Of a stretch of 64,000 nt of DNA, positions 46,167 to 59,484 are shown one piece after another. The DNA is from Scilla litardierei. Its lineage: Eukaryota > Streptophyta > Magnoliopsida > Asparagales > Asparagaceae. A model generated the notes under the pieces. It was not told where the DNA came from. It worked only from the letters and a program-made list of their open reading frames with translations, and made no database searches. How positions within the stretch are numbered: the stretch's first letter is position 1; the number at the start of each line of letters is the position of its first letter. The stretch spans positions 608,830,190 through 608,894,189 of the forward strand of contig CM061142.1 of NCBI GenBank assembly GCA_030789695.1, read 5' to 3'. A program made the position numbers and the translations under genes.

Positions 46167-47324
46167 CATAAATTCCGTCTAAACTGTCTTTAGACGTGCA
46201 TGACATACGCATGAAATGAACGCATGCATGTTAAGTTCTTTTCTTGTCACATTAAGGTAGAGCATGATGACATGATCGGAATTTACTCGAATAGTGTAGT
46301 TCATACTTCATCATGGCTTTCTTGGGCGCTGGTTCATACACCAATCATCCCTCTTAACAATCTCTACTAATACCCTTCTATATTTAATTATTAGAAATAA
46401 TCTGTGCACACGGTGTACGGAGAAAAACCCCAATGAACAGGATGCGGTGTACGCGCACAACCAAGTAGTGAGAATTGGTGTGTGCCGGTATCATCGGGAG
46501 ATAAAAAGTGCAAAAAACCGGGTTGGAAATGAAAAAAAAGCGTTGGAGTGGCAAACATGTAAATAAGCGAGTTGGTTTTTTTTTTGGAGTTTTAGGGGGA
46601 ATGACAACCGTGTAAATAGAGGAAATTACATTTTTGTCATTGTCCAATGTGGCGATGTGACATTGCCACATTGGATAATGTCAATGTTGTAATTCCCTAT
46701 TTTAATATTTAGATGATTCTTTTTATGATTGAGAATAATATATATCTATTATACAATTCAGGACCTTTGTCCTATGTGACAGTTTTTGTCCTATGTGGCG
46801 CAACTTTGTCCTACGTGTCTTTAAAATTATGACTAGGACAAACTACTTATACACAAACTTTAAAACCAACGTGCAAAAGAAACGGTTTTTAAAACTGCTT
46901 CACGGATTCCCATTTTTTCACTTACAAGTTCTCTACTCCACGGCTTTTAGGTTCTTCTTCCCCTCATACACTCACCTTCACCCCACAAAATTCCCCCATT
47001 CTTCTTCCACCTCATCACTCAGTCCACGAAGCCCTACGCAAATCGTTTCGGCGATCTACGACGTCCTCACTTCACGTCGTCCTCTGGTCATCTCCGTGCG
47101 CAACTGACGGCGGCCTTAGGTAGTCCCCTGGATCTCTCTCTCTCTCTCTCTCTCACTCAATTTCAGGATATCACTTTCTCAATTTCAGAATTTGACATTT
47201 AGTGGATTGCCAGTTTCTCATTGAGTGATTTAATTGCCAGGTTCAGTCACTTTCGTTCAAATTCGTTCAATTTCTCAATTTTCTCAATTTTTTCAATTTC
47301 GTTCACTTTCTCATTTTCTTAATT
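46167..47324. other. Unassigned host sequence between insertions
   Basis: No gene called. Contains an inverted repeat at 46620-46697 (CATTGTCCAATGTGGC against GCCACATTGGATAATG), TTTGTCCTAYGTG repeats at 46760-46820, a (TC)n tract at 47135-47152 and AATTGCCAG words that recur after LARD-2 at 56533-56640, showing that LARD-2 split one region. Confidence 0.5.
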
Positions 47325-47329
47325 GCCAG

Positions 47330-50070
47330 TGTAATGACCACTTTTCGTTGTACGTTGTTCGTGCACGTGCTTTTGACCGTGCACGAGCTTATTTTAGACT
47401 TTATCTGTTTGTGAACACTTTAGTGCGATATGCCGTTGTGAACGTCTCTGAGAGTATTAAATAGTGGTACTAATTTGAAACGACGTTTCTCGAGTCGTTT
47501 TCCCACAATTTAATCTTACTCGATGAGACGTTGCGATTCTCACTTTTGACGGGAGACGTTTCTATTTTTAGTTTCGTCGTCCGATGTCGAAATTGAGATC
47601 CGTCTTCTTAGTTAGCTCACCTTCGTCACCACGATCACCCCAGTATTTATTTCACAATTTTTGGACTTCGTTTGATCCACCTTCACTTTTTACCCAACCT
47701 AATAAATAGTTAACCCAAAGCTATATGTATAACACACTAATCAATTTATTTATATGTATACCTTTTCCCTCTAGCCCTAGCCTAGCCACTTGATTGTTTG
47801 GGCCGAATCCTTGAGCCCATTGCACATACACACCAGGTCTCTCTTTTAGAAATTGATAATAACCTTTTTAAACAATAAATCTTGTAACCAACCCTATAGC
47901 CCATTCAGCCCACGGTTCAACCCCTCACCCATTCAAATTCTGTTAAAACCCTAACTAGCTCACGTGCCTATCCCTATAATTGACCTAGGCCCACGTTTTG
48001 CTTCAGCAGCAACAAAAGTAGCCGCCGCCCCCAACGCTTTTTCACGCGACAGCAGACCGCGCCACCACACGTCGGCGAAACACCCTATAGCCGCAACCCG
48101 CATTTTCTGGCCGCTGTCTTCTACCTACAAGCGGAGGGAGACCCTTCAAACTCAGTACGTTTTGTACCCTATATTTTAGAATTATATGTTTAGTATATCT
48201 TAGTAAAATCATGTGTTATTTAATAAGAATGTTATAATCAACATACTTCTATAGCTGGTAGTTATATCGCATGCAGGTCCTTGATCATAGTGACTTAGGT
48301 TGTTAGTGATGTTATCTCCTATATATATAATGTTTACACAATTTTTTGTAAACCCGTTAGCCGAAGTCGCTTGTTAATATTGTTGTATATTTTCGTAATA
48401 GCAGCTTGATGTTACTAACATGTTAGTAACTTAATGTACGTTAATGTTGATGTGGACCCATCTTAGGGTTTTGAACCTAACTAAAATTGGTTTATTAGAT
48501 GTCGCAGGTTGCCTAATAATTTCTTGTTCCCTCGTAGCAAACTTATTCGGGCTCGTGATTTTATCACAGAGTATCCGGCCGTTCCGTACCTTTCGCGAAA
48601 CCGGAATCCAACCCCTGGCGTCGCTACCCGACGCCAGTGTAGCTTTCGCGTCGTGTTGAGGTAACGTTCTGCACTTTTATGACCCCCAACCCAACCCTGT
48701 TAAACAAGATAAAAACCGGTATTCTGGTTGTCTGATAATTCACTAATGAAGATAACTTAATTTGGGACTGTAGGCTGGTGGACTTGTGCACATAGGTTGT
48801 TTGTGACTTGTGGACTCATTGGACGGTGTGCTCAGACGTCGTACTTGCAGGCAAGTGAAACTTGCCAAATCTTGCTTAGGGCCATGTTTTTAGGCCACTT
48901 CCTTGTTTTCAGCGTAAAAGAGACTAGTCAGTGAAATGATAGCTGGCTAGACGCCTACTTGATCTAGTTTGACAACGAAACTAGATCCGTCACCTAATTG
49001 ATCTAGCTTGACAACGAAGCTAGATCCAACCCTTTAAACTTGTTGTTCATGCATACTAAACTGTCACGTTTACTTTCCTTACCTGTACGCACTTTTAACT
49101 GCCATGCATTGCATCTTACATGCCATTCAAATTGATTGTTGCATCGTAGCACACGCTACAAAATACTTGTACAATCCGTGTTTCCGTGTTTCCGGCTAGG
49201 TGCACCCCTACGCCATACTTGTTTAAAACACTTCCTAGCTCGTGGTCCAGAAGTGGGCCTCATGTGTTGGCTGAAAACCAATGCCCGATACACGTGGAGG
49301 GGTAGGGATAAACGGTCACTTGAGCTTAGGAGTTGGCCCGATCAGCCACTCTAGCCAAAAGACGGAATCTCTGTGCACGAGGTGCTTACTTTACTTGTCT
49401 TGTACTTGTCTTGTGAATGATTCATGCCATGCCATGCTCGTACTTTACTTTACTTTACCTTACTTTACTTTACCTGTTGCACTCATACTTTAACTGCCAT
49501 GTCGTTGCATTCATGCTAGAACTGCTAGGTTGCTTTACTTTTACCTACTTTCAGTTTCCTTGCACAAGTCTCTTGTAGACTTGCTGACATGTGCCCCTTG
49601 CTCTTTTGGGTGTCACATGTTAGACCTGAGCCAGAGACCGTTGCTGTGTACGTGATGTGTTGCTGACGCTGAGCCTGAGTCCATGTTTACCCAGGGGAGA
49701 GTTTTGTGGACACGGTGACCTTTCTTGGTGATATTGCTGAGTTTTCTTTTTTTTTAGGTTTTGTTGTTAGCTGTCGGTGCGTGGCACCTTTGTTTTGTAT
49801 GCTGTACTTTTGTTGGCCATGTTGGGCCTTTAGACTCTCCTTTATTTTAGCCTGGTGGCTTTTTCTGCGATGTTGAGATTTATTATTATGGATATTCTGA
49901 AATGTTTCTTTGTCTCTTTTCGTTATTATTATCTTTGTTTTGTTTCGCGTTGCAAGGACCTGCAGTTTTAAATTTGATTGACGCTTATCGGACTTGCAGC
50001 TTTGTAGCTTCAAGTCTGAGCGGACCTTCTCACGCTTCGCCTCCATATTTTTGGGAAGCGGGGCGTGACA
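47330..50070 (+). mobile_element. LARD-2 5' LTR (2741 bp, internally deleted)
   Basis: Aligns with 53306-56532 except that TTCACGCGAC joins AGCAGACCGCG directly at about 48050, where the right LTR has ~485 bp of GC-rich sequence. Contains twin hairpins at 48961-49026 and a (TACTT)n tract at 49440-49475. Confidence 0.9.
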
Positions 50071-53000
50071 GGTTTTGTTGGTGGCCCATGCAGGTCCGGT
50101 CTTGCAATTGCGAATTAACGAAACAACGATAATAACGGAATGTCCATTAAATAAATTGCAACATCCGAGTCATAAGCCCTGAGTCTAGTCGTTTTCTTAT
50201 GACACTAGGAGTAAGAAGGCTTAGTTAGACGTCTGTGCTTGCTAGATAGAGGCCCTTACTGTTATTTAGACTCCCTGTCAGCAATTGAGTTAATCGTCGT
50301 AGGAGTGACTTTAGGGGTTCTTGTCTAACCCTGACCCTATTAGACTCCTAGAATTTCCTTCCGTCGTTCGCTTGGGTTCATCAATTTCGGACCAAGCTGA
50401 ACGCATTTCTTTACCGTCTAATCTTTAGAAATCTTAGCGCTTAGTTTCTAATCTTTAGTTGGTTGACCGTAGAAGTTTCCCCGTAGATCCTTCAGATTCA
50501 TATCCTAGGCGTATGTATGTTTGGATCATCGGACCAATTTCCTTCCTTCGATTCACGAGATCGCCTCATGACGATCGTCGTCAATTTTCAAACATCTTCA
50601 TTGCAAATCTTGAACCTTCTGAAAGTATTTTTCAATCTTCTCTTCCACTAAGTTTAACTTTGTTCAAAATTTTAATATACTTATACTTCATACTCCTTCA
50701 TTGATTTAAAATTTTAAAACGTTGTCGGGATTTTTGAATACTAGCTTATAGTATTTTCCCAGCCTATGTTTTTCGTACTTATGCAAATGCGTCGTCCTTT
50801 CATATATTAATTTTATTCTGAATCGTACTCTTATTCAACTTGTAATTTTCCCTCCTGATTTATGCCATTCATATACTTTTCAAGACACCTGGAATTTCAG
50901 CTTTCAGCAAGTTGGTTTTTACTCGTCGTTCTCGCTATTTCAGATTTTTTGCAAAATTACTATTTTCATAACCACTTCCTGATTTAGACCATCCATGATT
51001 TGATTTTAAAGCTTTGTGTAAACCAGTTTTATTTTTTTTGGCACATCCTGGTTCCCCTAAAAGCGGTTCCAATATTGATTATTTTAAATTTTTCCATAGC
51101 CTAAAAGTTTTGAAAGCATTTAACACAAGTTTAAATTCTTCAGTTAATTTAATTTCATTCTTTAAGCTTTTGCCAGCTTTATATTAAGTCACTACCGTAT
51201 AATATTTTCCAAACTACGTCTTTAATATTTGTGTAAGTGATCTACTCTTCTTATTATGATTTTATATAAATCAATAGACCATTTTCTCTTATCATGAATA
51301 TTCGACTCAAACCTTATTTTGAACAACTCATTTTATCGATCTCTAAATATTTCTTTTCAGACGAGGATTTCAACTTTTGAAGTACGTCAGTTTTCAAACT
51401 CCACGTATTTTATCTTATGCTATTTACCCTATTATCTCTTCTGAATCCTATTTAAGCATCTCCACATCTCCTTTTCCTCTACCTAAGCATTCACAAGTGA
51501 GTCAATGTTTTCCCTAACCAAGCTGTCTCCTTGTATTCATCCTATCTGAATTCGTGCTTATCGACCCTTCCCTCGTCACGCTCTCGACCTCTCTTTATTG
51601 CTTAGGCCTTAGGGTCCGTCAATGTCTGTGTCAACTCTTAATTGTTAGTAGACCCTTGGACCTTTGTGAAGTGTCGTAGTGCACGTATCTAAGTTGTGTA
51701 TGTAGTAAGAGATACTTATAATGGTTGAAATAAAATGATTGGTAAAGCTATGTATATGCTAGGTGTGATGATAATAGGTGTACATATAGATAAGTAAGTA
51801 GGCCTATTGAGTGACCTATATATTAGTACGTGTGAGTATGTGCTCGTAGGTAGATATATATTGTGCTTGGACGTAGGAAGTTATGTTTCGTTGCATGAGT
51901 ATATAAGTGATATACATATGGTAGTAGGGTTATAATTTTGATTGGTATTGTTTGCTTTCGCGGGATGTTGCATGCGTGCATACCGTGAGGTATACACGAC
52001 TATTGCACATCTTAATTATGTACGTGTGGATGTGTTAGTATACTAATTATAGGTAGTAGGCTATGGTATGAATATGTACATTACTTATGTGTGACTATAC
52101 GGTGAATGTTTGTACTATGGAGGGTATTATAAATATGTGGGTGCTGATGTCTGTAATGTTATTAGTATGGTATATAAATTGATTTAACTATGTGAGTATT
52201 GCCTGACTAAATATTAAGTGTGATTGATTTATGGAATGTATATGGTTGTATTGGTATATGCATATATATGGGAGTGGTATCGGTATAGGTATAAATGTCG
52301 TGTTACGTATATAGAATATTCTGATATATGTACCGAGTCTCACTCAAGCTTGAGTGGGTATACTCTAGGTATATTGAATGTATGTTTGTAGTTTGAATAT
52401 AGCAATGTTTGATGTATGAATAGTGATAGGAGTGTTTGTGCCTGGTTGTGCTACGCACATGATTATGGGTCGCTATACCAGTATATAGTTATAGGTGTTG
52501 ATCTTGTGGTATAGTTAATTACTAAGGACTTGCTTGTGTGAACGTATGTGTACTAGCTAAACTAGGTGTGTAGATGTACTGGATATATGATGGTATGATT
52601 GGTGTAGGTAAATGAAATGTTAGCGTGTATGGGTGTGCACCATGCACGGGTAAGTATGTACTTAGTTATAGGTATTGATGACTATGGCATATGTGGCGTG
52701 TCGTAAATACAGTTATAGGACCGTATGTGATGTGAATATATGGTGAACTATTTGCATGCATTTGAATGACTATATATTGTGAAACTATAGTAGTGGTGAA
52801 TGTATATTAGATATAGTGAGGCTTGATTAATAATGGTATGGTGTGACTACATGTGTTGAGATGTTTGGAATTGGATGAATATTAGGGAGTGGTATACCCA
52901 TGTTGTTTGTGCATAGATAGCTATCGATACGCAGAGCAATGATTGTAATTGCTTAGTGTGAGACTATCCTTATGTGAGTATCTGAAATATTGTTTTGGTG

Positions 53001-53105
53001 TTAGGTAAGTAGTAGTTGTGTAAGGGATGTATGCTTATATATATGATTGAAATACGTGTATGAATTTGACTGACTATAATAGGCATAAGTGTATGACGTA
53101 TGTGA

Positions 53106-53150
<45 letters not shown>

Positions 53151-53305
53151 TGTTGGTAATGTTAATGTTTGACTACCTAGTGCATATATAAGCACGTGTA
53201 ATGACTATACCTGGTTGAATTATAATGACTTGATTGGGATAGTTACTAGAGAGACTAGCTATATTAGAAAGTCCGAGGACGGACTTTATTCTAAGTTGGG
53301 GAAGA
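50071..53305 (+). other. LARD-2 interior, non-coding
   Basis: AT-rich, with a TATG/GTA-rich section (51700-53250) and an (AT)n(CA)n microsatellite at 53107-53150. No standard TGGTATCAGAGC primer site follows the left LTR; the interior begins GGTTTTGTTGGTGGCC. Confidence 0.7.
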
Positions 53306-56300
53306 TGTAATGACCACTTTTCGTTGTACGTTGTTCGTGCACGTGCTTTTGACCGTGCACGTGCTTATTTTAGACTTTATCTGTTTGTGAACACTTTAGT
53401 GCGATATGCCGTTGTGAATGTCTCTGAGAGTATTAAATAGTGGTACTAATTTGGAATGACGTTTCTCGAGTCGTTTTCCCACAATTTAATCTTACTCGAT
53501 GAGACGTTGCGATTCTCACTTTTGACGGGAGACGTTTCTATTTTTAGTTTCGTCGTCCGATGTCGAAATTGAGATCCGTCTTCTTAGTTAGCTCACCTTC
53601 GTCACCACGATCACCCCAGTATTTATTTCACAATTTTTGGACTTCGTTTGATCCACCTTCACTTTTTACCCAACCTAATAAATAGTTAACCCAAAGCTAT
53701 ATGTATAACACACTAATCAATTTATTTATATGTATACCTTTTCCCTCTAGCCCTAGCCTAGCCACTTGATTGTTTGGGCCGAATCCTTGAGCCCATTGCA
53801 CATACACACCAGGTCTCTCTTTTAGAAATTGATAATAACCTTTTTAAACAATAAATCTTGTAACCAACCCTATAGCCCATTCAGCCCACGGTTCAACCCC
53901 TCACCCATTCAAATTCTGTTAAAACCCTAACTAGCTCACGTGCCTATCCCTATAATTGACCTAGGCCCACGTTTTGCTTCAGCAGCAACAAAAGTAGCCG
54001 CCGCCCCCAACGCTTTTTCACGCGACTTCGACCTTCACGCTGCCCCCTGAGCATCGCGTCTCCTTCCCCGAACCCATCGCCGGCAGCTTACTCGCCCTCC
54101 GACCAAACGCCCCGACCTTCCTCCTCTCCCTAGCACCGTCGTGGGACCTGTTCCCCGCCGGAAAAGCCCCGAACTCCCCGCTTTCCGCTCGTGCGGCCCG
54201 CTGCAGCGAGCAGCACCCGCTGCACCGCCGCAGCGCCGCCACAACCGCTGCGCTCGACCCCCTCCGACGTTAACCGCTGTTTCCCCGTCGATCATCCCGC
54301 CGTATACCCTCGTCGTCGCGTCCTGTGCACGTCGCAGCAGCAGCAGCCACGGTGGCGGCTGTCAACCGCCGCCGCCCGTGGCTCCGATCGTCGCAGCGCC
54401 CAACGTCGGCGTGCAGGCCACCCCTTCGATCATCTCCCTCCGACCAGAACTGGAGGCACCGCCCTATGCACAGCGAGACCCGACAGCGACGCTCCCGGGC
54501 GATGGCTGCAGCAGACCGCGCCACCACACGTCGACGAAACACCCTATAGCCGCAACCCGCATTTTCTGGCCGCTGTCTTCTACCTACAAGCGGAGGGAGA
54601 CCCTTCAAACTCAGTACGTTTTGTACCCTATATTTTAGAATTATATGTTTAGTATATCTTAGTAAAATCATGTGTTATTTAATAAGAATGTTATAATCAA
54701 CATACTTCTATAGCTGGTAGTTATATCGCATGCAGGTCCTTGATCATAGTGACTTAGGTTGTTAGTGATGTTATCTCCTATATATATATAATGTTTACAC
54801 AATTTTTTGTAAACCCGTTAGCCGAAGTCGCTTGTTAATATTGTTGTATATTTTCGTAATAGCAGCTTGATGTTACTAACATGTTAGTAACTTAATGTAC
54901 GTTAATGTTGATGTGGACCCATCTTAGGGTTTTGAACCTAACTAAAATTGGTTTATTAGACGTCGCAGGTTGCCTAATAATTTCTTGTTCCCTCGTAGCA
55001 AACTTATTCGGGCTCGTGATTTTATCACAGAGTATCCGGCCGTTCCGTACCTTTCGCGAAACCGGAATCCAACCCCTGGCGTCGCTACCCGACGCCAGTG
55101 TAGCTTTCGCGTCGTGTTGAGGTAACGTTCTGCACTTTTAGGACCCCCAACCCAACCCTGTTAAACAAGATAAAAACCGGTATTCTGGTTGTCTGATAAT
55201 TCACTAATGAAGATAGCTTAATTTGGGACTGTAGGCTGGTGGACTTGTGCACATAGGTTGTTTGTGACTTGTGGACTCATTGGACGGTGTGCTCAGACGT
55301 CGTACTTGCAGGCAAGTGAAACTTGCCAAATCTTGCTTAGGGCCATGTTTTTAGGCCACTTCCTTGTTTTCAGCGTAAAAGAGACTAGTCAGTGAAATGA
55401 TGGCTGGCTAGACGCCTACTTGATCTAGTTTGACAACGAAACTAGATCCGTCACCTAATTGATCTAGCTTGACAACGAAGCTAGATCCAACCCTTTAAAC
55501 TTGTTGTTCATGCATACTAAACTGTCACGTTTACTTTCCTTACCTGTACGCACTTTTAACTGCCATGCATTGCATCTTACATGCCATTCAAATTGATTGT
55601 TGCATCATAGCACACGCTACAAAATACTTGTACAATCTGTGTTTCCGTGTTTCCGGCTAGGTGCACCCCTACGCCATACTTGTTTAAAACACTTCCTGGC
55701 TCGTGGTCCAGAAGCGGGCCTCATGTGTTGGCTGAAAACCAATGCCCGATACACGTGGAGGGGTAGGGATAAACGGTCACTTGAGCTTAGGAGTTAGCCC
55801 GATCAGCCACTCTAGCCAAAAGACGGAATCTCTGTGCACGAGGTGCTTACTTTACTTGTCTTGTACTTGTCTTGTGAATGATTAATGCCATGCCATGCTC
55901 GTACTTTACTTTACTTTACCTTACTTTACTTTACCTGTTGTACTCATATTTTAACTGCCATGTCGTTGCATTCATGCTAGAACTGCTAGGTTGCTTTACT
56001 TTTACCTACTTTCAGTTTCCTTGCACAAGTCTCTTGTAGACTTGCTGACATGTGCCCCTTGCTCTTTTGGGTGTCACATGTTAGACCTGAGCCAGAGACC
56101 GTTGCTGTGTACGTGATGTGTTGCTGACGCTGAGCCTGAGTCCATGTTTGCCCAGGGGAGAGTTTTGTGGACACAGGTGACCTTTCTTGGTGATATTGCT
56201 GAGTTTTCTTTTGTTTTAGGTTTTGTTGTTAGCTGTCGGTGCGTGGCACCTTTGTTTTTTATGCTGTACTTTTGTTGGCCATGTTGGGCCTTTAGACTCT

Positions 56301-56532
56301 CCTTTATTTTAGCCTGGTGGCTTTTTCTGCGATGTTGAGATTTATTATTATGGATATTCTGAGATGTTTCTTTGTCTCTTTTCGTTATTATTATCTTTGT
56401 TTCGTTTCGCGGTGCAAGGACCTGCAGTTTTAAATTTGATTGACGCTTATCGGACTTGCAGCTTTGTAGCTTCAAGTCTGAGCGGACCTTCTCACGCTTC
56501 GCCTCCATATTTTTGGGAAGCGGGGCGTGACA
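53306..56532 (+). mobile_element. LARD-2 3' LTR (3227 bp)
   Basis: Full-length LTR. The GC-rich block at about 54027-54510 contains open frames up to 165 codons that are proline/arginine-rich and absent from the left LTR; I treat them as non-genic. Confidence 0.9.
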
Positions 56533-56537
56533 GCCAG

Positions 56538-57484
56538 GTTGTCACTTTCTCAATTAATTCACTTAATTGCCAGGTTCACTCAACTTCTTTCATTTTCTCA
56601 ATCTCAAATGTTACATTTTCATTTACTCTGATTTAATTGCCAGGAACGTTTATTTACCTTCAGTACTTCCCTCCCGTTCTTGTTCCAGGTTCGTTGATTT
56701 ACTTGCCATGTTCGTTGATTTAATGGGCATTGAGTTTCCTCCCGTTCTATAATCATTTGGGGGGTTAATCTGATCACTTCCATCCAGAGAGACTGCAATA
56801 ATAATAACATAGCCCTCATCATAGGTTTAAATTCACATGTGTTGTGTAAATTTGATAGGTCCCAAATTCTTGCTAAATATCAATGGCCTCAAATTTGATA
56901 GGTCCCAAATTTGATAGGTCCCAAATATCAAATTCCTGTAGCAAGAAAACATAATGTGCTACACATGACATTTTCTTGCTTATCTAATCCTGTCATGTGT
57001 TGTGTAAATTTGCTAAAAACCGTTGGAATTTTCACATGTGTTGATGTAGAGGAATTACTGACAAAAGTGGCTACTAACAAAATGCTAAATATCAAGTGTT
57101 AATCTACTAACAAGTTTTATTACTCAATCCCTCATTTTTACATGTGTTAACAAATTAGTGTTGACAAAAACTGCCATGGGTTAATCTATTATGTCGACAT
57201 CAACACAGTTGAGTTTTAACACGTTGGCCAGATTATCCGGATTATCTAGATTTGATAAAAATTATTTGATATTTGATAAAGATCTTTTCTATCAATCTAA
57301 TGCTACCAACTTTTAAAAACCGTTCTAAAAAAACGGTTCACAAAACTCCTTATCATGTTCTCTAATCCTCAGATTTTACGGGGCCACAACCTCCTCCCTT
57401 CATCGCAATCTTTCTCATTCATCCCGATTCCCGACGTCCTTGGAAACTCTTTTCATCGCGATCGGTGCTTTGCGATTGGCTCAA
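56538..57484. other. Unassigned host sequence
   Basis: Continuation of the region split by LARD-2. Contains CAAATTTGATAGGTCC repeats at 56885-56930. CT-rich sequence at 57360-57470 could be a gene leader, but no coding frame follows before the LTR. Confidence 0.4.
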
Positions 57485-58552
57485 TGTTGAGTATTGGACT
57501 CTCCACCTTGATTTTGATGATGATCAAACACAAATCATTGTGATTAACTCATGTGTTTGCAGTTAGCTAAAAAGTCACCAATTAGATTCAAGAAGATCAA
57601 AAGTGACTACATGTGTTGATTCAAGTGGAGGACTTGGTAGATCAACAAAGGTGAAGCATTGGCTTGAAGAACTCAAAGGCTACCTCAAACCTCAAGCCAA
57701 TGGCATCAACAAATGAATGGAGATTCAATCCAAAGAGAAGATAGGAATGGATGATTCAAAAGCGTCAAAGACACCTTGAGGATCAAAGACTATGACGTTG
57801 GAGACATTCAACTAAAAGACTCAAGACCATGAAGAATTATGGAGATCGTCGTCAAATTACTTTGTATATCTCAAGCGACGCCCCAAGACTTCTTAAAGCG
57901 CGTGATCGTGTGCCTGAAGCTTCGTTGAAGCTCAAGGAGTTATTCATGAAGTCAAGGGATTCAGATTCTCCATGTTGAAGCTTTGAAGACGGTTTGTCGT
58001 GTTTACTTTTATGTCTTCTAACGTCGGTTTAGTAGAATGTTAAGCCTTGAGTCTTACTTGCCTAGAAATCTTCATTACTATCATATCTTATCTCTAGGAT
58101 TGCCTTAGAAGCCATTAAAATGTTTCCCGAAGCTTATCGCTTCTTTTCTCGGCTTCGTATGCATCTTAGTTGGTTCAAGTAGAAGAACCAACCGACTAGA
58201 TGACGATCTAGTCGGTTGGAAATTCTTCTTGAACCGACTAGACATCCTAGTTAATTCAGCCCATTCACTGTTGGTCAATTAGTCAGTCCAAGAAGGTTCA
58301 CCGACCGACTAGATGACGATCTAGTCGTTTGAAAATCCTTCTCAGACAGACTAGTTATCCTAATCAATTCAAGCCTATTTGTTGACCAATTAGTCGGTCC
58401 AAGAAGGTTCTCCGACCGACTAGTTGTCCAACTAGTCGGTTGGAAATCCTTCTCAGACCGACTAGTTCTCCTAGTGAAATTCGTCTTCTTTGCTGTCAAC
58501 TTCTTAGTCGGTCCAAGAAGGTTCACCGACCGACTAGTTCTCAAACTAGTCA
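57485..58552 (+). mobile_element. SIRE-like LTR fragment
   Basis: Begins TGTTGAGTATTGG with GATGATGATCA nearby, as in the LTR at 241-2093. Contains an array of CCGACTAG/CTAGTCGG palindromes (58180-58550). It ends abruptly where copia 3' sequence begins at about 58553. Confidence 0.7.
58180..58550. repeat. Array of CCGACTAG/CTAGTCGG palindromes
   Basis: About a dozen copies, several paired as CCGACTAG-n-CTAGTCGG hairpins, within ~80-100 bp repeating blocks that include GGTCCAAGAAGGTTC. Confidence 0.8.
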
Positions 58553-58911
58553 CTTGTACAAATCAGGGGGAGTTAAAGAGCGTTTGTACTCTTTTCCCTT
58601 AACTATGGTTTCTCCCACTGGGTTTTCCATAGCTAAAGGTTTTAACGAGGCAAACCTCACCAACTCAGGATCCTGAAGTATCCACCCCATGTGAGACTCT
58701 TATTACGCTCAGAATCCCGAAGTACTCTTGAGCAGAGTCCACAACTATGGCTGGATAAGGGGGAGTGTTGTGAATGGAAATAACCAGAGTCGGTTAGGAT
58801 TGCGGGTATCTTAGAGATACGCCCATATCTATGTATTCGATGTATCTACTCTCCTACCATGCCTATAAATAAAGGGCTGGGGGTTCCTCCCCCAGTAGTT
58901 GATTCATAACA
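58553..58911 (+). mobile_element. Copia 3' end and LTR (Copia-A-like), truncated
   Basis: The words TTGTACAAATCAGGGGGAGT, CCCACTGGGTTTTCCATAG, GGATAAGGGGGAG mirror the 3' end of Copia-A. An LTR of 146 bp follows (58766-58911), TGTTGTGAATGG to TTGATTCATAACA, with TATAAAT at 58864-58870 and the palindrome CTGGGGG-ttcct-CCCCCAG (58877-58895). The rest of the element is absent. Confidence 0.85.
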
Positions 58912-59408
58912 AAATCATTAATTTTCAACGTAAACTTTCAATGTAAACGTAGTAAACGTAACATAACAGGTCATGCTTTGGACATTAACAGACGAATATC
59001 CGAAATCATGTGACTATTATTTTTTAACTCTTCTGTCACGCTGTGTTTTTCAATTTTATTTGATAAATAAACAACTATGGATGATCTGTTCTTTTTTTCT
59101 AGTTTTTGTCACGTCCAATATCCAACAGCCTCTATACAAATAAAAAAAATGAACATATAGCAAGAAAATGTTTGATTCAGCGGACGAAGATTACGAAGAA
59201 ACTTTCGAGCGCCTTCTTTCATTTGTCCTTGCTTAAATTCGATGGTATGGTATAAAATAGATAAGGATATAACCTGATAATACAATTTCCTACTCGTTTA
59301 CCCTACTATTCATTACAGGATGCGTCGTCCAATCGCTAATTAGCACAATTTTTGGGCAATTACCCCCAGCATAATTGTTATTCAGTATGATAATTACTGG
59401 GTCCTTTA

Positions 59409-59458
59409 GTCCCACATCGGCTGCACCACGAGGCTGAAGACGGATGGGCGGGTATAAA
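59409..59458 (+). promoter_or_regulatory. U1 copy 2 promoter: USE and TATA
   Basis: GTCCCACATCG at 59409-59419 and TATAAA at 59453-59458, same 33-bp gap as copy 1; RNA start 32 bp after the TATA start. Confidence 0.85.
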
Positions 59459-59484
59459 GTAGCAGGCTATGCGACCTTAGATTC

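Larger units (their letters stand above)
47330..56532 (+). mobile_element. LARD-2: non-coding LTR element with ~3 kb LTRs
   Basis: 9203 bp, LTRs 47330-50070 and 53306-56532, TGTAATGACC start and GGGGCGTGACA end, target duplication GCCAG (47325-47329, 56533-56537). The purine tract GTTGGGGAAGA precedes the right LTR. The LTR termini look gypsy-like, but no coding sequence confirms this. The interior (50071-53305) has no credible frame. The left LTR lacks about 485 bp present in the right one; otherwise they are nearly identical. Confidence 0.88.

Noticed and set aside
54141..54652. 165- and 153-codon open frames in the LARD-2 right LTR
   Set aside because: Overlapping frames in GC-rich sequence, absent from the left LTR and with no recognisable domain.
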